A DNA stretch of 64,000 nucleotides from Hahellaceae bacterium (GTDB lineage Bacteria; Pseudomonadota; Gammaproteobacteria; Pseudomonadales; Oleiphilaceae). A model generated the notes under the pieces. The model had not been told where the DNA came from. It saw only the letters and a program-made list of their open reading frames with translations, and made no database searches. Of this stretch, positions 25,954 to 35,643 are shown in pieces. The stretch is from assembly GCA_016744695.1 (NCBI GenBank), contig JADGDV010000004.1, forward strand, positions 172,782 to 236,781, written 5' to 3'. The position numbers and the translations under genes are program-made. The number at the start of each line of letters is the position of its first letter. Position 1 is the stretch's first letter.

Positions 25954-27676
25954 GAATTGCCTCATCATAACTTAAAGTTTTACCTTTTGGGCTCTCATTA
26001 CGCATGGCTTTAGGTGCGCCTTCACGCTTGAGCCATACATCTTCGGGTTCTATTTCATTAAGAACGGGCTTACACTTCAAGTTTGATTCATCCGCCATTA
26101 ACTGCATCTCGGCATCCATCGCCTCTGCCATCTTATGCATTGCACTTGCGACGGTTAATTTCCCTTCAATCGCTCGTGATATAAATTGCCACCAATAGTT
26201 AGAAAGCCTCGCATAATCAGGAACATTAGCCCCTGTAGGGGTCCACACATCTCGCCCACGGCTACGATAAAATTCAACGAGCCCTCCCAAGTAAGGCGCC
26301 TTTTCAGTCATCACATCAGACATAATGTCAGACTCACGAATAGGTGTTAAACCGACCAACGTTTTCTTCAAGGAAATTGATTTCGACACAGCAAACTGAG
26401 CATAAAGCCAAGCAGCATCTCTACGCTCTGGTGGCGTATTTTTCAGCAGCGTCCACGAGCCTGCATCCTGATACCCCAATTTCATACCTTCATCCCAATA
26501 TGCACCATGAGGTGACGGAGCCATTCTCCATTTGGGTATGCCATCTTCATTAACAATAGGCAGAGAGGCGTCTGTTAATGAGGCGGTAAACCCGGTATAC
26601 CAAAATATTTGCTGTGCAATATTGCCTTTTCCAACCCACTCTCCCGCTTCAGTAAAGTTTAGATTTTTTGCTTCAGGAGGCGCATATTTATCAAGCCACT
26701 CAACAAACTTAGTGACCGCATAAACCGCGGCAGGCCCGTCAAGCGCGCCACCACGACCGACAGAAGCACCTACAGGTTGACAACCAATCACCCGAATACC
26801 CCACTCATCAACAGGGTACCCGTTAGGCAAGCCTTTATCTCCAGCTCCAGCCATAGAAAGCCAAGCATCTGACATACGCCAGCCTAGCGAGGGGTCCGTT
26901 TTAGCATAATCCATATGCCCCCAGACCCGCTGCCCATCAAGCTCTTTTACATGTACGGTAAAAAACTCAGCAATATCCTCATAAGCACTCCAGTTTTCAG
27001 GCACACCTAAAGCATAACCATAAAGTGCTTTAAATTGTGTTTGTAGTTCTGGCCGAGAAAACCAGTCATGGCGATACCAATAAAGATTTGCAAACTGCTG
27101 GTCTGGTAATTGATATAACTTGCCATCGGGGCCTTCTGTGAATGAAATACCAATAAAATCATCTATATCCAAGGTAGGTAAGGTTACCGCAGCGCCGTCT
27201 CCCGCCATGTAGTCACTTAAAGCAACCGTCTTATCTGAGCGATAGTGATAACCAATTAAATCACTGTCATTAATATAAGCATCATAAAGATTCACCCCTG
27301 TTTGAATCTGCGTTTGAAGCTTTTTAATCACATCATCTTCTCCCGTTAATTCATGCACTACATGAATACCGGTAATCTCGCTAAACGCACGAGCAATTGT
27401 ATGAGATTCATAAACGTGTGTATCTATTCGCTCAGACACCACTCTAATGGTCATACCCTTGAACGGTTTAGCGGCATTGATGAACCAACGCATCTCTTCC
27501 ATTTGCTCTTCAGGTGAAAGAGTAGATACATTAAACTCATTTTCTAACCACTTCTTTGCCACCGTCTCATGCCCCGTCACTTCATCTGCGGCATATCCAA
27601 TTCGGGCAGTAATGCCTAACAGAACTAGAAAACTAAAAAAGATTTTAAACACTCGCACACAAGTTAACTTCATCAT
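25940..27676 (-). CDS. Orphan extracellular solute-binding protein similar to GlpV (glycerol uptake)
   Basis: A 578-residue periplasmic protein with signal peptide (cleavage near GYA-ADE). Long stretches match the binding protein GlpV of the rhizobial glycerol ABC transporter as I remember it: EEMRWFINAAKPFKGM, YDAYINDSDLIGYH, LPDQQFANLYWYRHDWF, WGHMDYAKTDPSLGWRMSDA and YAQFAVSK. GlpV normally sits with glpPQST permease and ATPase genes; here none is present. Instead it is followed by a second binding protein and is divergent from a partner-switching module 168 bp away. Glycerol or a related polyol is the likely ligand by homology. A nearby ATG at 27673 is an alternative start. Confidence 0.88.
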   Translation of the reverse strand: MMKLTCVRVFKIFFSFLVLLGITARIGYAADEVTGHETVAKKWLENEFNVSTLSPEEQMEEMRWFINAAKPFKGMTIRVVSERIDTHVYESHTIARAFSEITGIHVVHELTGEDDVIKKLQTQIQTGVNLYDAYINDSDLIGYHYRSDKTVALSDYMAGDGAAVTLPTLDIDDFIGISFTEGPDGKLYQLPDQQFANLYWYRHDWFSRPELQTQFKALYGYALGVPENWSAYEDIAEFFTVHVKELDGQRVWGHMDYAKTDPSLGWRMSDAWLSMAGAGDKGLPNGYPVDEWGIRVIGCQPVGASVGRGGALDGPAAVYAVTKFVEWLDKYAPPEAKNLNFTEAGEWVGKGNIAQQIFWYTGFTASLTDASLPIVNEDGIPKWRMAPSPHGAYWDEGMKLGYQDAGSWTLLKNTPPERRDAAWLYAQFAVSKSISLKKTLVGLTPIRESDIMSDVMTEKAPYLGGLVEFYRSRGRDVWTPTGANVPDYARLSNYWWQFISRAIEGKLTVASAMHKMAEAMDAEMQLMADESNLKCKPVLNEIEPEDVWLKREGAPKAMRNESPKGKTLSYDEAIHVWQ

Positions 27677-27844
27677 GCCTACTTAATTTATTTCACATAA
27701 TAGTCAGTATAGCGCCCTTATACATTTTGTATTGTAAATACGAGAGGAGACAGAAAAAAGTTGAGGAATTATCTGGCAATTAAATAGGCCATAAACAATA
27801 CTTAATCACTTAATTTTAAGACTGTTTTTAGGACTATTTACACT

Positions 27845-29800
27845 ATGAAAAGTAGCTTAACAACCAGAATGGTACTCTGGATTACATTAAGCGTCATCGC
27901 TATTTTCACCGTAATAAGTAGTTATGATTATTGGTTTACTCATAAATTACTCAACCTGCAGTTACGTCAACTCGCAGAACTTGAAGTATCAGCCAGCGAA
28001 ACAGAAGTCTCCGACATGCTTGATCGCCTACAGCATCAGGCAGATCTAACCGCGTCTTTAATAAAACACGTATCACCCTCACAAAATAAAATAGAGTCAA
28101 TGCTTGCTACCGCTATGCGACAAAATAAAGAAGCTTACGGCATGGCCGTTATCGTAGAACCTAGCAACTCAAGCCAAAATAAAGCCGAAGCTTATGCATC
28201 TTATTTTTTCCGCCGCGGAGAATCACTCAATTTTGTAAACCTAGCGAGTGAGTCATATAAATTGCGTCAAAAACAATGGTATTTACAAGCATTACAACTC
28301 GACAGCCCTCGCTGGACTGAACCCTATTTTGATGATGGGGCCGGTGAAATATTAATGACCACATATCTGGTCCCCATTAGGAACAACAAAGGATTCACCT
28401 TAATTACTATTGATATTGCAGTATCGACCTTGCAAAAAATGCTGGCGCAAATGGAAGATAAACAAGGTATGTCAATTTACGCAATCACCCCTGGTAGACA
28501 TATCATTAGCGGCAACGATGAATCACTCATGTTGCTACAACTGGATGAAGTAAGCCTACAAGTGAATAAAACACCCTTCTTGTTTAATACCTTACTTGAT
28601 AAAATAAAAAACCAACAATCAGGTAATTTTTCAACCTACTGCCCCAAAATAAAAGAAGCGTGCGAGATCAGCTATGCACCATTAGGAGACACGCATTGGA
28701 CTCTGCTGGTTGGATATTCTCACGTTGATTTAGCAGCCCAACTCAACACTTATAATATACGTCGTTTTCTACAAATAGCCTGCGGAGTATTTCTATTAGC
28801 ATTCGTCATTTTAGCGATTACCCGCCGTCAGTTTTTACCCTTAAAGGAGCTTGATAAAGCAACCAAAGAGTTTGCTCAAGGCAAACTTGACTACACATTA
28901 CCTGCAGCGCCTCGCAATGATGAAATAGGCTCCCTAACCCAAAGCTTTTCTCAAATGCAGGTGAGTTTGAAAAAGCATATAAAAGAACTACAACACGAAA
29001 CCAAGCAACGAGAGCGTATTAATAGTGAACTAAGAACCGCTAGCCAAATACAATTAAGTTTATTACCTAGTGATAATAAACTTAATGACACCAGTTTGGG
29101 GGTTCAACTGTCTGCATATCTACAACCCGCAAGGGCCGTAGGTGGGGATTTATATTATTACCATATACAAGATGATCAATCTCAAGAAAATAGCCCTTTA
29201 TTGCGCTTTGTGATCGGCGATGTTTCAGACAAAGGTGTTGCCGCCGCAATTTTTATGGCTCGCGTGGTGACTGCAATTAAAGCCATTGAAAAGCAAGCGG
29301 CTAACCCGGCTGATTTATTAACGCAGCTTAACCATCAGTTAGTTGAAGACAATGAAGCTTGTATGTTTGTGACATTGTTAGCTGGCACGCTTGATTTACA
29401 CTCTGGCGAACTTAAAATAGCCAGCGCAGGACATCCAATGCCTCTTTATTTACGCAACAGCAACACATCTACCTCCAAAAATAATACTGTCACCCAAATA
29501 ACTCAGCTCAATGGACCCGCTCTGGGCTTATACGAATATGAATTCGAAGCACTTGAAATAACAATAGAACCTAATAGCTATTTATTCGCCTATACTGATG
29601 GACTAGATGAAGCCACCAACCCTCAGGGTGAACTCTATGGTGAAGAAAATATTATCACTTGCCTCCAAACTCAAACGCTTTCAGATACCAACACTCTTAT
29701 TTCAGACACACTCCGTGCTGCGAGTCAGTTCACCAATGGAGCTGAACCCGCTGATGACTTAACTTTATTGGCGATACATTGGGTGGGTATAAAAAAGTGA
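27845..29800 (+). CDS. Membrane sensor SpoIIE/RsbU-type serine phosphatase (Cache-HAMP-PP2C)
   Basis: First gene of a partner-switching module. The 651-residue protein has a helix at about 9-30, a Cache-type periplasmic sensor (about 35-300, WYLQALQLDSPRWTEPYFDDGAGEILMTTY), a second helix near 310-330, HAMP (about 330-385), a coiled coil, and a SpoIIE PP2C domain (about 425-648). Metal-binding motifs are intact: AVGGDLYYYH, GDVSDKGVAAAIFMA, YTDGLDEATN and ADDLTLLAI. It should dephosphorylate the STAS protein encoded two genes downstream in response to a periplasmic signal. It overlaps the kinase gene by 4 bp (GTGA). Confidence 0.93.
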   Translation: MKSSLTTRMVLWITLSVIAIFTVISSYDYWFTHKLLNLQLRQLAELEVSASETEVSDMLDRLQHQADLTASLIKHVSPSQNKIESMLATAMRQNKEAYGMAVIVEPSNSSQNKAEAYASYFFRRGESLNFVNLASESYKLRQKQWYLQALQLDSPRWTEPYFDDGAGEILMTTYLVPIRNNKGFTLITIDIAVSTLQKMLAQMEDKQGMSIYAITPGRHIISGNDESLMLLQLDEVSLQVNKTPFLFNTLLDKIKNQQSGNFSTYCPKIKEACEISYAPLGDTHWTLLVGYSHVDLAAQLNTYNIRRFLQIACGVFLLAFVILAITRRQFLPLKELDKATKEFAQGKLDYTLPAAPRNDEIGSLTQSFSQMQVSLKKHIKELQHETKQRERINSELRTASQIQLSLLPSDNKLNDTSLGVQLSAYLQPARAVGGDLYYYHIQDDQSQENSPLLRFVIGDVSDKGVAAAIFMARVVTAIKAIEKQAANPADLLTQLNHQLVEDNEACMFVTLLAGTLDLHSGELKIASAGHPMPLYLRNSNTSTSKNNTVTQITQLNGPALGLYEYEFEALEITIEPNSYLFAYTDGLDEATNPQGELYGEENIITCLQTQTLSDTNTLISDTLRAASQFTNGAEPADDLTLLAIHWVGIKK

Positions 29801-30207
29801 ATACAAAAAAAATCACCATCACAAGCCAGCAACAAGAATTAGAGAAAGTAAATATCGCTTTAAACGAGTATCTTATAGAACATGATTTAGAAGAGTCACA
29901 ATTACTAACGTTGCAGCTTATTGCTGAAGAAATCATGGTGAACACAATAAACTATGGCTATGCTGGTAGAGCCGATGAAGTACTTTCAGTTCTGCTTAGT
30001 CACGATGATAGTCATATAACGATGACCTTTGTTGACCGAGCCAAAGCCTTTAACCCACTTGAACTTGGCGAGGCCAAGCTAGGTGTGCCAGAAGCAGAAG
30101 ACGAGGTAGGTGGGCTTGGCGTACATCTTGTAAAAGAAATGTGTAATACGTGCAATTACGAATATATCGCGGGCGAGAATCGTTTTACCGTGAGTTTTTT
30201 ATTATAA
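29797..30207 (+). CDS. RsbW-like anti-sigma/serine kinase (GHKL ATPase)
   Basis: Cytoplasmic kinase of 136 residues that phosphorylates the STAS antagonist and binds the output target. The N-box is QLIAEEIMVNTINYGY (about residues 45-60), and the G-boxes are DRAKAFNP and GGLGVHLVKEMC (about 107-118). The start is GTG 29797, which gives a GTGA overlap with the phosphatase stop; an upstream TTG at 29779 is less likely. No sigma factor gene is adjacent, so the target may be a sigma factor elsewhere or a non-sigma effector. Confidence 0.92.
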   Translation: MNTKKITITSQQQELEKVNIALNEYLIEHDLEESQLLTLQLIAEEIMVNTINYGYAGRADEVLSVLLSHDDSHITMTFVDRAKAFNPLELGEAKLGVPEAEDEVGGLGVHLVKEMCNTCNYEYIAGENRFTVSFLL

Positions 30208-30220
30208 AAAGGAAGGTAAC

Positions 30221-30598
30221 ATGTCTTTAACTATTGAAGTGGTTAACCAAGCGGCGGATTGTAAAAAAATATACTTAATTGGCCGCTTAGACACTAATAC
30301 TGCACAACAACTAGAAGATACTATTGATAAGGAAGTCAACGAAAAGACCAGCATGCTAACCTTTGACATGGCAAGCCTTGAGTACATTAGTAGCGCAGGG
30401 TTACGGGTACTTTTTAAAACATCCAAAGCGCTTAAAAAACATGGTGGGCATTTTGGACTTATGCATTTACAACCCCAGATCCAGAAGGTATTAGACATCG
30501 TTAAAGCATTGCCGGCCGTTCCTATCTTTAGAAATGAGCAGGAAATGGATGACTATCTAGATGCCATGCAGCAAAAAGTTCTCGATGGAGACGATTGA
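30221..30598 (+). CDS. STAS-domain anti-sigma factor antagonist (RsbV-like)
   Basis: A 125-residue STAS protein. The phosphoacceptor region is FDMASLEYISSAGLRVLFK at about residues 44-62, where the serine pair before AGLR is the usual phosphorylation site. The upstream strand IYLIGRLDTNTAQQLE fits the STAS fold. In the dephosphorylated form it should bind the RsbW-like kinase and release its target. An AAGGAAGG ribosome binding site lies before ATG 30221. It completes the phosphatase-kinase-antagonist operon. Confidence 0.93.
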   Translation: MSLTIEVVNQAADCKKIYLIGRLDTNTAQQLEDTIDKEVNEKTSMLTFDMASLEYISSAGLRVLFKTSKALKKHGGHFGLMHLQPQIQKVLDIVKALPAVPIFRNEQEMDDYLDAMQQKVLDGDD

Positions 30599-30610
30599 GC
30601 GCTTATTATA

Positions 30611-30660
30611 CTTTTGACTAATAGCTCATAAAGTTATCAAATGAAATAATTAGTCAAAAG
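30611..30660. other. 12-bp perfect inverted repeat after the partner-switch operon
   Basis: CTTTTGACTAAT (30611-30622) and ATTAGTCAAAAG (30649-30660) are perfect complements with a 26-bp spacer. It lies 12 bp after the STAS gene and 27 bp before the next gene. With no T-run it could be an operator, a weak terminator, or an attenuator for the downstream membrane protein gene. Confidence 0.5.
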
Positions 30661-30687
30661 TCTGATAATAAAATAAGAGTTAACATT

Positions 30688-31308
30688 GTGGAAAATAACG
30701 ATAATAAACCAAATAACAGCTCAAGAAAAAGCAAGATCCTCCGAACATTCCTGATTTTCTTCTTTATTTATGGAGGCATTAGTTACAGTCTCTCCATTTT
30801 TGAATACACCTACTTTAACCTCTCGGGTCAGTCTCTGTTTGGAGTCAGCAAAACCATAGACTCAATAACCAAAGACGAAATGATCACAGAGTTTCACCGC
30901 TGTGGTGGCCCTTTATTTGCTGCCAACACAGTTGAAACGGAGCAAGTTGATGACCCCATCGTAGTGCGTTGTGGCCGCTTTTGGCCTTTTTATCGCTACT
31001 CAATGGTTATTCCTGCCAATGGCTATATTCCCGGTGCGTTAATCAAATATCCAAACCAACCCATAGAAGTGACCGAAGCAAAAGATACATTTATACAGAA
31101 CACCACTCTAGTAAATAGTGCCTACATGCTGCTCAGCATCATCGTTTTCTTTCTGGCATTACTCGCTATTTTTCATTTTTTTGTTAAAAAAGATGAAGAA
31201 AAAGGCTATAAGTGGGCTTTTCAGTCTTTCGCCAGCAGTCTACTGATGACTGTAACCTATGTTGGGTTCATGCTTTATCTTGACCCCGTATTTTCTTTAG
31301 GCTGGTAG
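30688..31308 (+). CDS. Uncharacterised membrane protein, 206 aa
   Basis: Unknown family. Predicted topology: one helix at about 14-37, a periplasmic domain to about 145 containing two cysteines (HRCGGP and VRCGRFWPF), and two helices at about 147-170 and 182-203. The start is GTG 30688. It follows the partner-switch genes by 89 bp across an inverted repeat, so it may be co-transcribed with them, but no sequence feature links the functions. The periplasmic cysteines could form a disulfide. Confidence 0.72.
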   Translation: MENNDNKPNNSSRKSKILRTFLIFFFIYGGISYSLSIFEYTYFNLSGQSLFGVSKTIDSITKDEMITEFHRCGGPLFAANTVETEQVDDPIVVRCGRFWPFYRYSMVIPANGYIPGALIKYPNQPIEVTEAKDTFIQNTTLVNSAYMLLSIIVFFLALLAIFHFFVKKDEEKGYKWAFQSFASSLLMTVTYVGFMLYLDPVFSLGW

Positions 31309-31408
31309 AAATATCACCTATCAAAGCTAATCACGACTACACACAGGCCGCTAATTTCCGTATGATTAGAGGCCTAAATCAACCTGTAAAAAGACCTCAT
31401 AAAACCTC

Positions 31409-33433
31409 ATGCTAAACATCGATGCGTTACAGCAGCTTAAATCGCTGAAAAAAAACATAGAAGACAGTAAAGAAACCGCTCAGGGAATCGTAAAAGGCAG
31501 CAACAACCGCTTTGGTTTTGTAACCCTTAAAGACGGCAAAGATATATACCTCTCACCCGATGAGATGTTAAAAGTGTTCCCTGGCGACGAAGTCGAGATC
31601 GAAGTTCAGCAAGATAGTAAAAACAAGTCATTTGGTTTGATTGAAAAAATGATCAAATCAGAGCTTAATCGATTTGCAGGTAAGTACGTCATTAAGGGCA
31701 ACGCACATTTTGCTGAGGTTGATGTGCCCGGTATGTCTCGTTGGATTTTCATTCCTACCAATAAGCGCAACAAAGCGAAAGAGCATGATTTTATTGAGTG
31801 TAAAATCATCCAACACCCCTTTCATAATGGCAAACCCCAAGCTGAAGTATTAAACGTGATTGGCGACATAAACAAGCCAGGCATTGAAAGAGATTACGTC
31901 ATTAGCAAACACCAGCTAGAAAGTGACTGGGATACTAACAGCCTGCAACAAACAAACAGCCTGTCTGAGCAGTCTCTTATTGAGCAACAAGAAGGGCGCC
32001 AAGATCTTCGAGATTTACCCTTTGTCACTATAGATGCCGCTTCAACAACAGATATGGATGACGCTCTATTTGTAGAGACCACTGACAGTGGCTGGACACT
32101 CAAAGTAGCTATAGCAGACCCAACCGCAATCATTCCTGCAGGTTCTGCGCTGGAAAATACCGCATTAAGAAGAATGACCACGTCATATTTCCCTGACGAA
32201 CCGTTAGCGATGCTACCAGAGAGCATTTCGACCCAGCTTTGCTCGATACTTCCTAAGGTTGATCGCCTCGCCCTCATCTGCGAGATTGAAATAGACAAGC
32301 AAGGAGCAACCGGTGACTATAAACTTTATGAAGCAACCATTCATTCTCGTGCCAAACTAAGTTATGAGGAGGTGGCCGCATTTCTTGAAACACCAACAGA
32401 TGCCCACGTCCTAAAAGTAGACAGTAACGTAGCAGACATACTTGAAACACTCTCTTCACTCACGTCGACCCTAAAGCAGTGGCGCACAGATAATGCACTA
32501 GTCAGTGATGACCAACCAGACTACCGTCTGCGATTAAATGAACATCACAAAATTGCAAAAATTGATGTACTGGAACAAAATGCAGCTCACACATTGGTGG
32601 GTGAGTGTATGATTGCAGCTAACCGCTGTGCTGCAGATTTTCTAAATAGTCACTCAGCGGGCGGTTTGTTTGTTACCCATGCAGGCATAAGAAAAGAACG
32701 ACAAAACAATGTGCTTGATGTTGCAAAAACTTTATGGGCAGATGAAACACCCGAAAACCTATCTGAAAAAGATAACTATGTAGCGCTAGTCAGGCTTGCT
32801 CAGCAATCGGCTCAAGTACAAACTGATGCACCTACCGATAACATCATCCCCATAAGGACGATTATTGCACGCCAGCACGAACGTAGTCTTTTTAGTACCG
32901 TTGCCAAGCCTCACTTTGGTATGGGGCTAGATGCATACACCACATTTACTTCTCCATTAAGAAAAGGGAATGATTTCTACGTTCACCGCCTCATCAAAAA
33001 AATCATTAACGCAGAACCTACCAATGTGTTAAATGACAATGATTTGGAGCAACTACAAGAACGTGCCCTTCGCGCTAGACGTGCAGTCAACGAAATGGAA
33101 CAATGGCTTAAATGCCAGTATATTGAGCCGATGAAAGGGCAAACGCTTGAAGCCACGGTAGTACGCATGACATCCGCTGGGTTTCAGGTGAAATTGAGTG
33201 AGAATGGAATAGAAGGCTTCGTGTCCACAAAAGCCATGCCGGTTAAATATAGCTTTGATCCAAACATAATGACACTCACCAGCAAGTCAAAAGATCAGTT
33301 TAAGCTAGATCAGGTTGTTAGTGTCATGCTCGACAATATCGATTGGAAACGAAAGCAGATTCAATTTACAGTGGCTGCTAAAGCTGAGCCAGTAGAAAGC
33401 CCACAAGCTGAAGCTCTAACAGAAAAAAGCTAA
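31409..33433 (+). CDS. rnb: RNase II family 3'-5' exoribonuclease
   Basis: Processive single-stranded RNA exonuclease of 674 residues. An N-terminal cold-shock region (about 20-165) leads into the RNB catalytic domain, whose acidic site is FVTIDAASTTDMDDALF at about 207-223, and a C-terminal S1 domain (about 575-650, LEATVVRMTSAGFQVKL). The length and the short N-terminus fit RNase II rather than RNase R. A conserved arginine region (YTTFTSPLRKGNDFYVHR) is also intact. A separate strong promoter is not evident. Confidence 0.9.
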   Translation: MLNIDALQQLKSLKKNIEDSKETAQGIVKGSNNRFGFVTLKDGKDIYLSPDEMLKVFPGDEVEIEVQQDSKNKSFGLIEKMIKSELNRFAGKYVIKGNAHFAEVDVPGMSRWIFIPTNKRNKAKEHDFIECKIIQHPFHNGKPQAEVLNVIGDINKPGIERDYVISKHQLESDWDTNSLQQTNSLSEQSLIEQQEGRQDLRDLPFVTIDAASTTDMDDALFVETTDSGWTLKVAIADPTAIIPAGSALENTALRRMTTSYFPDEPLAMLPESISTQLCSILPKVDRLALICEIEIDKQGATGDYKLYEATIHSRAKLSYEEVAAFLETPTDAHVLKVDSNVADILETLSSLTSTLKQWRTDNALVSDDQPDYRLRLNEHHKIAKIDVLEQNAAHTLVGECMIAANRCAADFLNSHSAGGLFVTHAGIRKERQNNVLDVAKTLWADETPENLSEKDNYVALVRLAQQSAQVQTDAPTDNIIPIRTIIARQHERSLFSTVAKPHFGMGLDAYTTFTSPLRKGNDFYVHRLIKKIINAEPTNVLNDNDLEQLQERALRARRAVNEMEQWLKCQYIEPMKGQTLEATVVRMTSAGFQVKLSENGIEGFVSTKAMPVKYSFDPNIMTLTSKSKDQFKLDQVVSVMLDNIDWKRKQIQFTVAAKAEPVESPQAEALTEKS

Positions 33434-33474
33434 CAACAAGAACACAGCCAATTACTCGATACAGGGATATTTCA

Positions 33475-33960
33475 ATGGAAGTTCGTGACCAACACAGCTA
33501 TACACAAAACGTAGATACCGTCTTTAAACATTTTTGTGATTCTGAAAAAGTACAGAGCAAACACGAAGCACTAGGCGCCAAAAATATTAATCTGGCTCAA
33601 TTTGATGCAAGCGAAGCTAGCCTTAATGTCATCATTGAGCGTGAAGTGCCAGCCGATGTACCTAAAGCTATGAAAAAGTTTCTGGGTGACTGGAATTTAG
33701 TAAAGCAAACAGAAGCTTGGACAGGCACCCCAGGCGAAGGTTACAACTGCAAGATTGAAATCGATATACATGGGGTTCCGGTGACTATCAAAGGCACCAT
33801 GGAGCTAAGTCCTGAAGGAGAAGGCTGTGTAAACAGTGTTTTCTTAGATATTAAATGTGGCATCCCTCTTGTTGGGAAGAAGCTTGCCGACCTAGTCGGT
33901 TCGCAGTCTAAAAAATCAATGCGTGAAGAGTATCAGCAAATTTTGGCTGAACTGGGTTAG
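33475..33960 (+). CDS. DUF2505 family protein (SRPBCC-like fold)
   Basis: A 161-residue soluble protein of the DUF2505 family, with a START/SRPBCC-like beta-rich pattern: HSYTQNVDTVFKHFCDSE at the start, ASLNVIIEREVPADVP, and IKGTMELSPEGEGC. Such folds bind hydrophobic ligands, but no role is known. It is 41 bp after the RNase II gene and probably co-transcribed with it. The 31-bp inverted repeat follows 39 bp later. Confidence 0.88.
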   Translation: MEVRDQHSYTQNVDTVFKHFCDSEKVQSKHEALGAKNINLAQFDASEASLNVIIEREVPADVPKAMKKFLGDWNLVKQTEAWTGTPGEGYNCKIEIDIHGVPVTIKGTMELSPEGEGCVNSVFLDIKCGIPLVGKKLADLVGSQSKKSMREEYQQILAELG

Positions 33961-33999
33961 TCATTAACCTTTTTTATTTTGTTACTACGCACTGCTACC

Positions 34000-34087
34000 G
34001 TAGCCTTGATGCAGCGAAGCGGAATCAGGGTCGATTACCACTGAGTTACAACTAACCCCTGATTCCGCTTCGCTGCATCAAGGCTAC
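34000..34087. repeat. 31-bp perfect inverted repeat, 26-bp loop
   Basis: The arms at 34000-34030 (beginning GTAGCCTTGATGCAGCGAAG) and 34057-34087 are exact reverse complements. The core GATG-CAGCGAAGCGGAATC belongs to a palindrome type I recall as widespread between genes in gammaproteobacteria. It ends 42 bp before mksF and could act as a terminator/insulator for the DUF2505 transcript, or a mobile palindromic unit. No second copy is visible in this window. Confidence 0.85.
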
Positions 34088-34129
34088 AAAAGTTAGTTGT
34101 TACACTAAATTTTATGTGTCTCATCGCCT

Positions 34130-35629
34130 ATGTTTTTTAAAGAAAACCGAGATCAGTTTTTCCGTCCGCTTACCAGCAAGTACCGTGAAGTCGTGGTTGA
34201 GTGTGTTCGTCTACTTTATATGCGCCTTTACAGCTCCACGGCAGATTACGGCCACTCGCTTCGCCGAGATCAACTCATTGAGATTCTTCAAGAAGCCGTC
34301 ACGCGTGCCCCAACACTGACTGATGACGAACTGCCAATCGAAGGTGTCGAAGAGCTTGTTTCAGCGCGAACAGACAGAGAAAAAGCCAACTGGATTCTAA
34401 ACATTCTTCTAGACAACGGTTGGCTTGAAATTCAACTTGATGAAGTCACCTTACAAAGCAGCTATCGTTTTAGTCGAATAGGCCGTTTATTTACTCAGCC
34501 TTTTGTTGAGCTAAGCGGCACACAGGTACGCACCCGCCATAGAAACACGCGAAACACACGGAATTCATTAAGTGCCTTTTTAGAACAAGGTGAAGTGCAT
34601 GACCTACTAGATGCCTTTGAATACTCAGAAAGGATCATCAGTGACTTTACCGACGTGATTGCAGAACTAGAAGATCGCAAACGCGAGCTAGTTAAAGAAA
34701 TAGATATGCGGGAGCTGGTACAAAAAGCCAGTGACGAATTTTTTGATTTTATGGAAAAGCGCTTTCAACCCGATCTATCGGTCCGCCTTTCCGCCGACAG
34801 CGTGGAGAAGCACCGAGACAGTATTGTTGACCTGATTAACCGTATCCGTAAGCAGCCAAAAGCCTTTAAAGCAGAGTCAGAGCGTAGGCTTCGTGAGTTA
34901 GTTCCAGACATGATCACGGACGGACAGTCATTATTGTGGACCATTTTAGATCGTATTGAAGTTCGGCTTGCGAGTGCCTGTGAGGTCATGCTGCCGGCTA
35001 TGCGTACCGCACTGCGTAACTTCACTAAACGTGCTGACATTATTATTAGACAGCTCAACTACCTAGCCAGCCAACAACACAATGATGTCGTTGCACTTTG
35101 CCAGTCATTAAAGGAACTCGATGAAGAATCCTTAGACAAGCGATTGGAAAAAGCGGGTGAGTTAATGTCAGGAGTTAAGTTAGAGTTAGTTGACCCTGCT
35201 CAGAATATCTTACGTGATATTCGTAGCAAACGCGTCGTCGACACCCTAATTATAGAAGATCAAGCCGTTGATGAAACCGCACGAAAAGAGTTGTTCATCC
35301 AACATGCGCTCGATCAGGCTTTCAACGTCAATCAACAAGACCTGAGCAATTATCTAATACGCGCACTTAGAGGGGGTGAAAAGATTAACACCAAGCATCT
35401 GCCAATTTTACAGGCCAGCGACTTACTTGCTGCCACCCATGCCATTGAAATAGCAGCCTCTAATAATTTTTCTAGTGAATATCAATTCAGCGTAGAACCC
35501 ACTGGTGACACCATTAAAAATGACTATTTACTCTCCGCAGATGACTTCTCTATCGAGATTAAAAACATCAATGACAGCAGTTCAATCGTGCAAAAAACAA
35601 ATAAACCGACCCTAGAAACTAATAATTAA
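34130..35629 (+). CDS. mksF: Condensin kleisin MksF / Wadjet JetA-like
   Basis: Kleisin subunit (499 residues) of an Mks-type bacterial condensin. The N-terminal winged-helix region (about 1-130; [30 protein letters not shown]) and the long helical middle with [26 protein letters not shown] match JetA/MksF (DUF5716). It bridges the MksB ATPase heads together with MksE. ATG 34130 is the chosen start. The operon order mksF-mksE-mksB is conserved; these systems act in chromosome organisation and, when a nuclease subunit is present, in defence against plasmids. Confidence 0.9.
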   Translation: MFFKENRDQFFRPLTSKYREVVVECVRLLYMRLYSSTADYGHSLRRDQLIEILQEAVTRAPTLTDDELPIEGVEELVSARTDREKANWILNILLDNGWLEIQLDEVTLQSSYRFSRIGRLFTQPFVELSGTQVRTRHRNTRNTRNSLSAFLEQGEVHDLLDAFEYSERIISDFTDVIAELEDRKRELVKEIDMRELVQKASDEFFDFMEKRFQPDLSVRLSADSVEKHRDSIVDLINRIRKQPKAFKAESERRLRELVPDMITDGQSLLWTILDRIEVRLASACEVMLPAMRTALRNFTKRADIIIRQLNYLASQQHNDVVALCQSLKELDEESLDKRLEKAGELMSGVKLELVDPAQNILRDIRSKRVVDTLIIEDQAVDETARKELFIQHALDQAFNVNQQDLSNYLIRALRGGEKINTKHLPILQASDLLAATHAIEIAASNNFSSEYQFSVEPTGDTIKNDYLLSADDFSIEIKNINDSSSIVQKTNKPTLETNN

Positions 35630-35643
35630 AGCGGCTATATACA

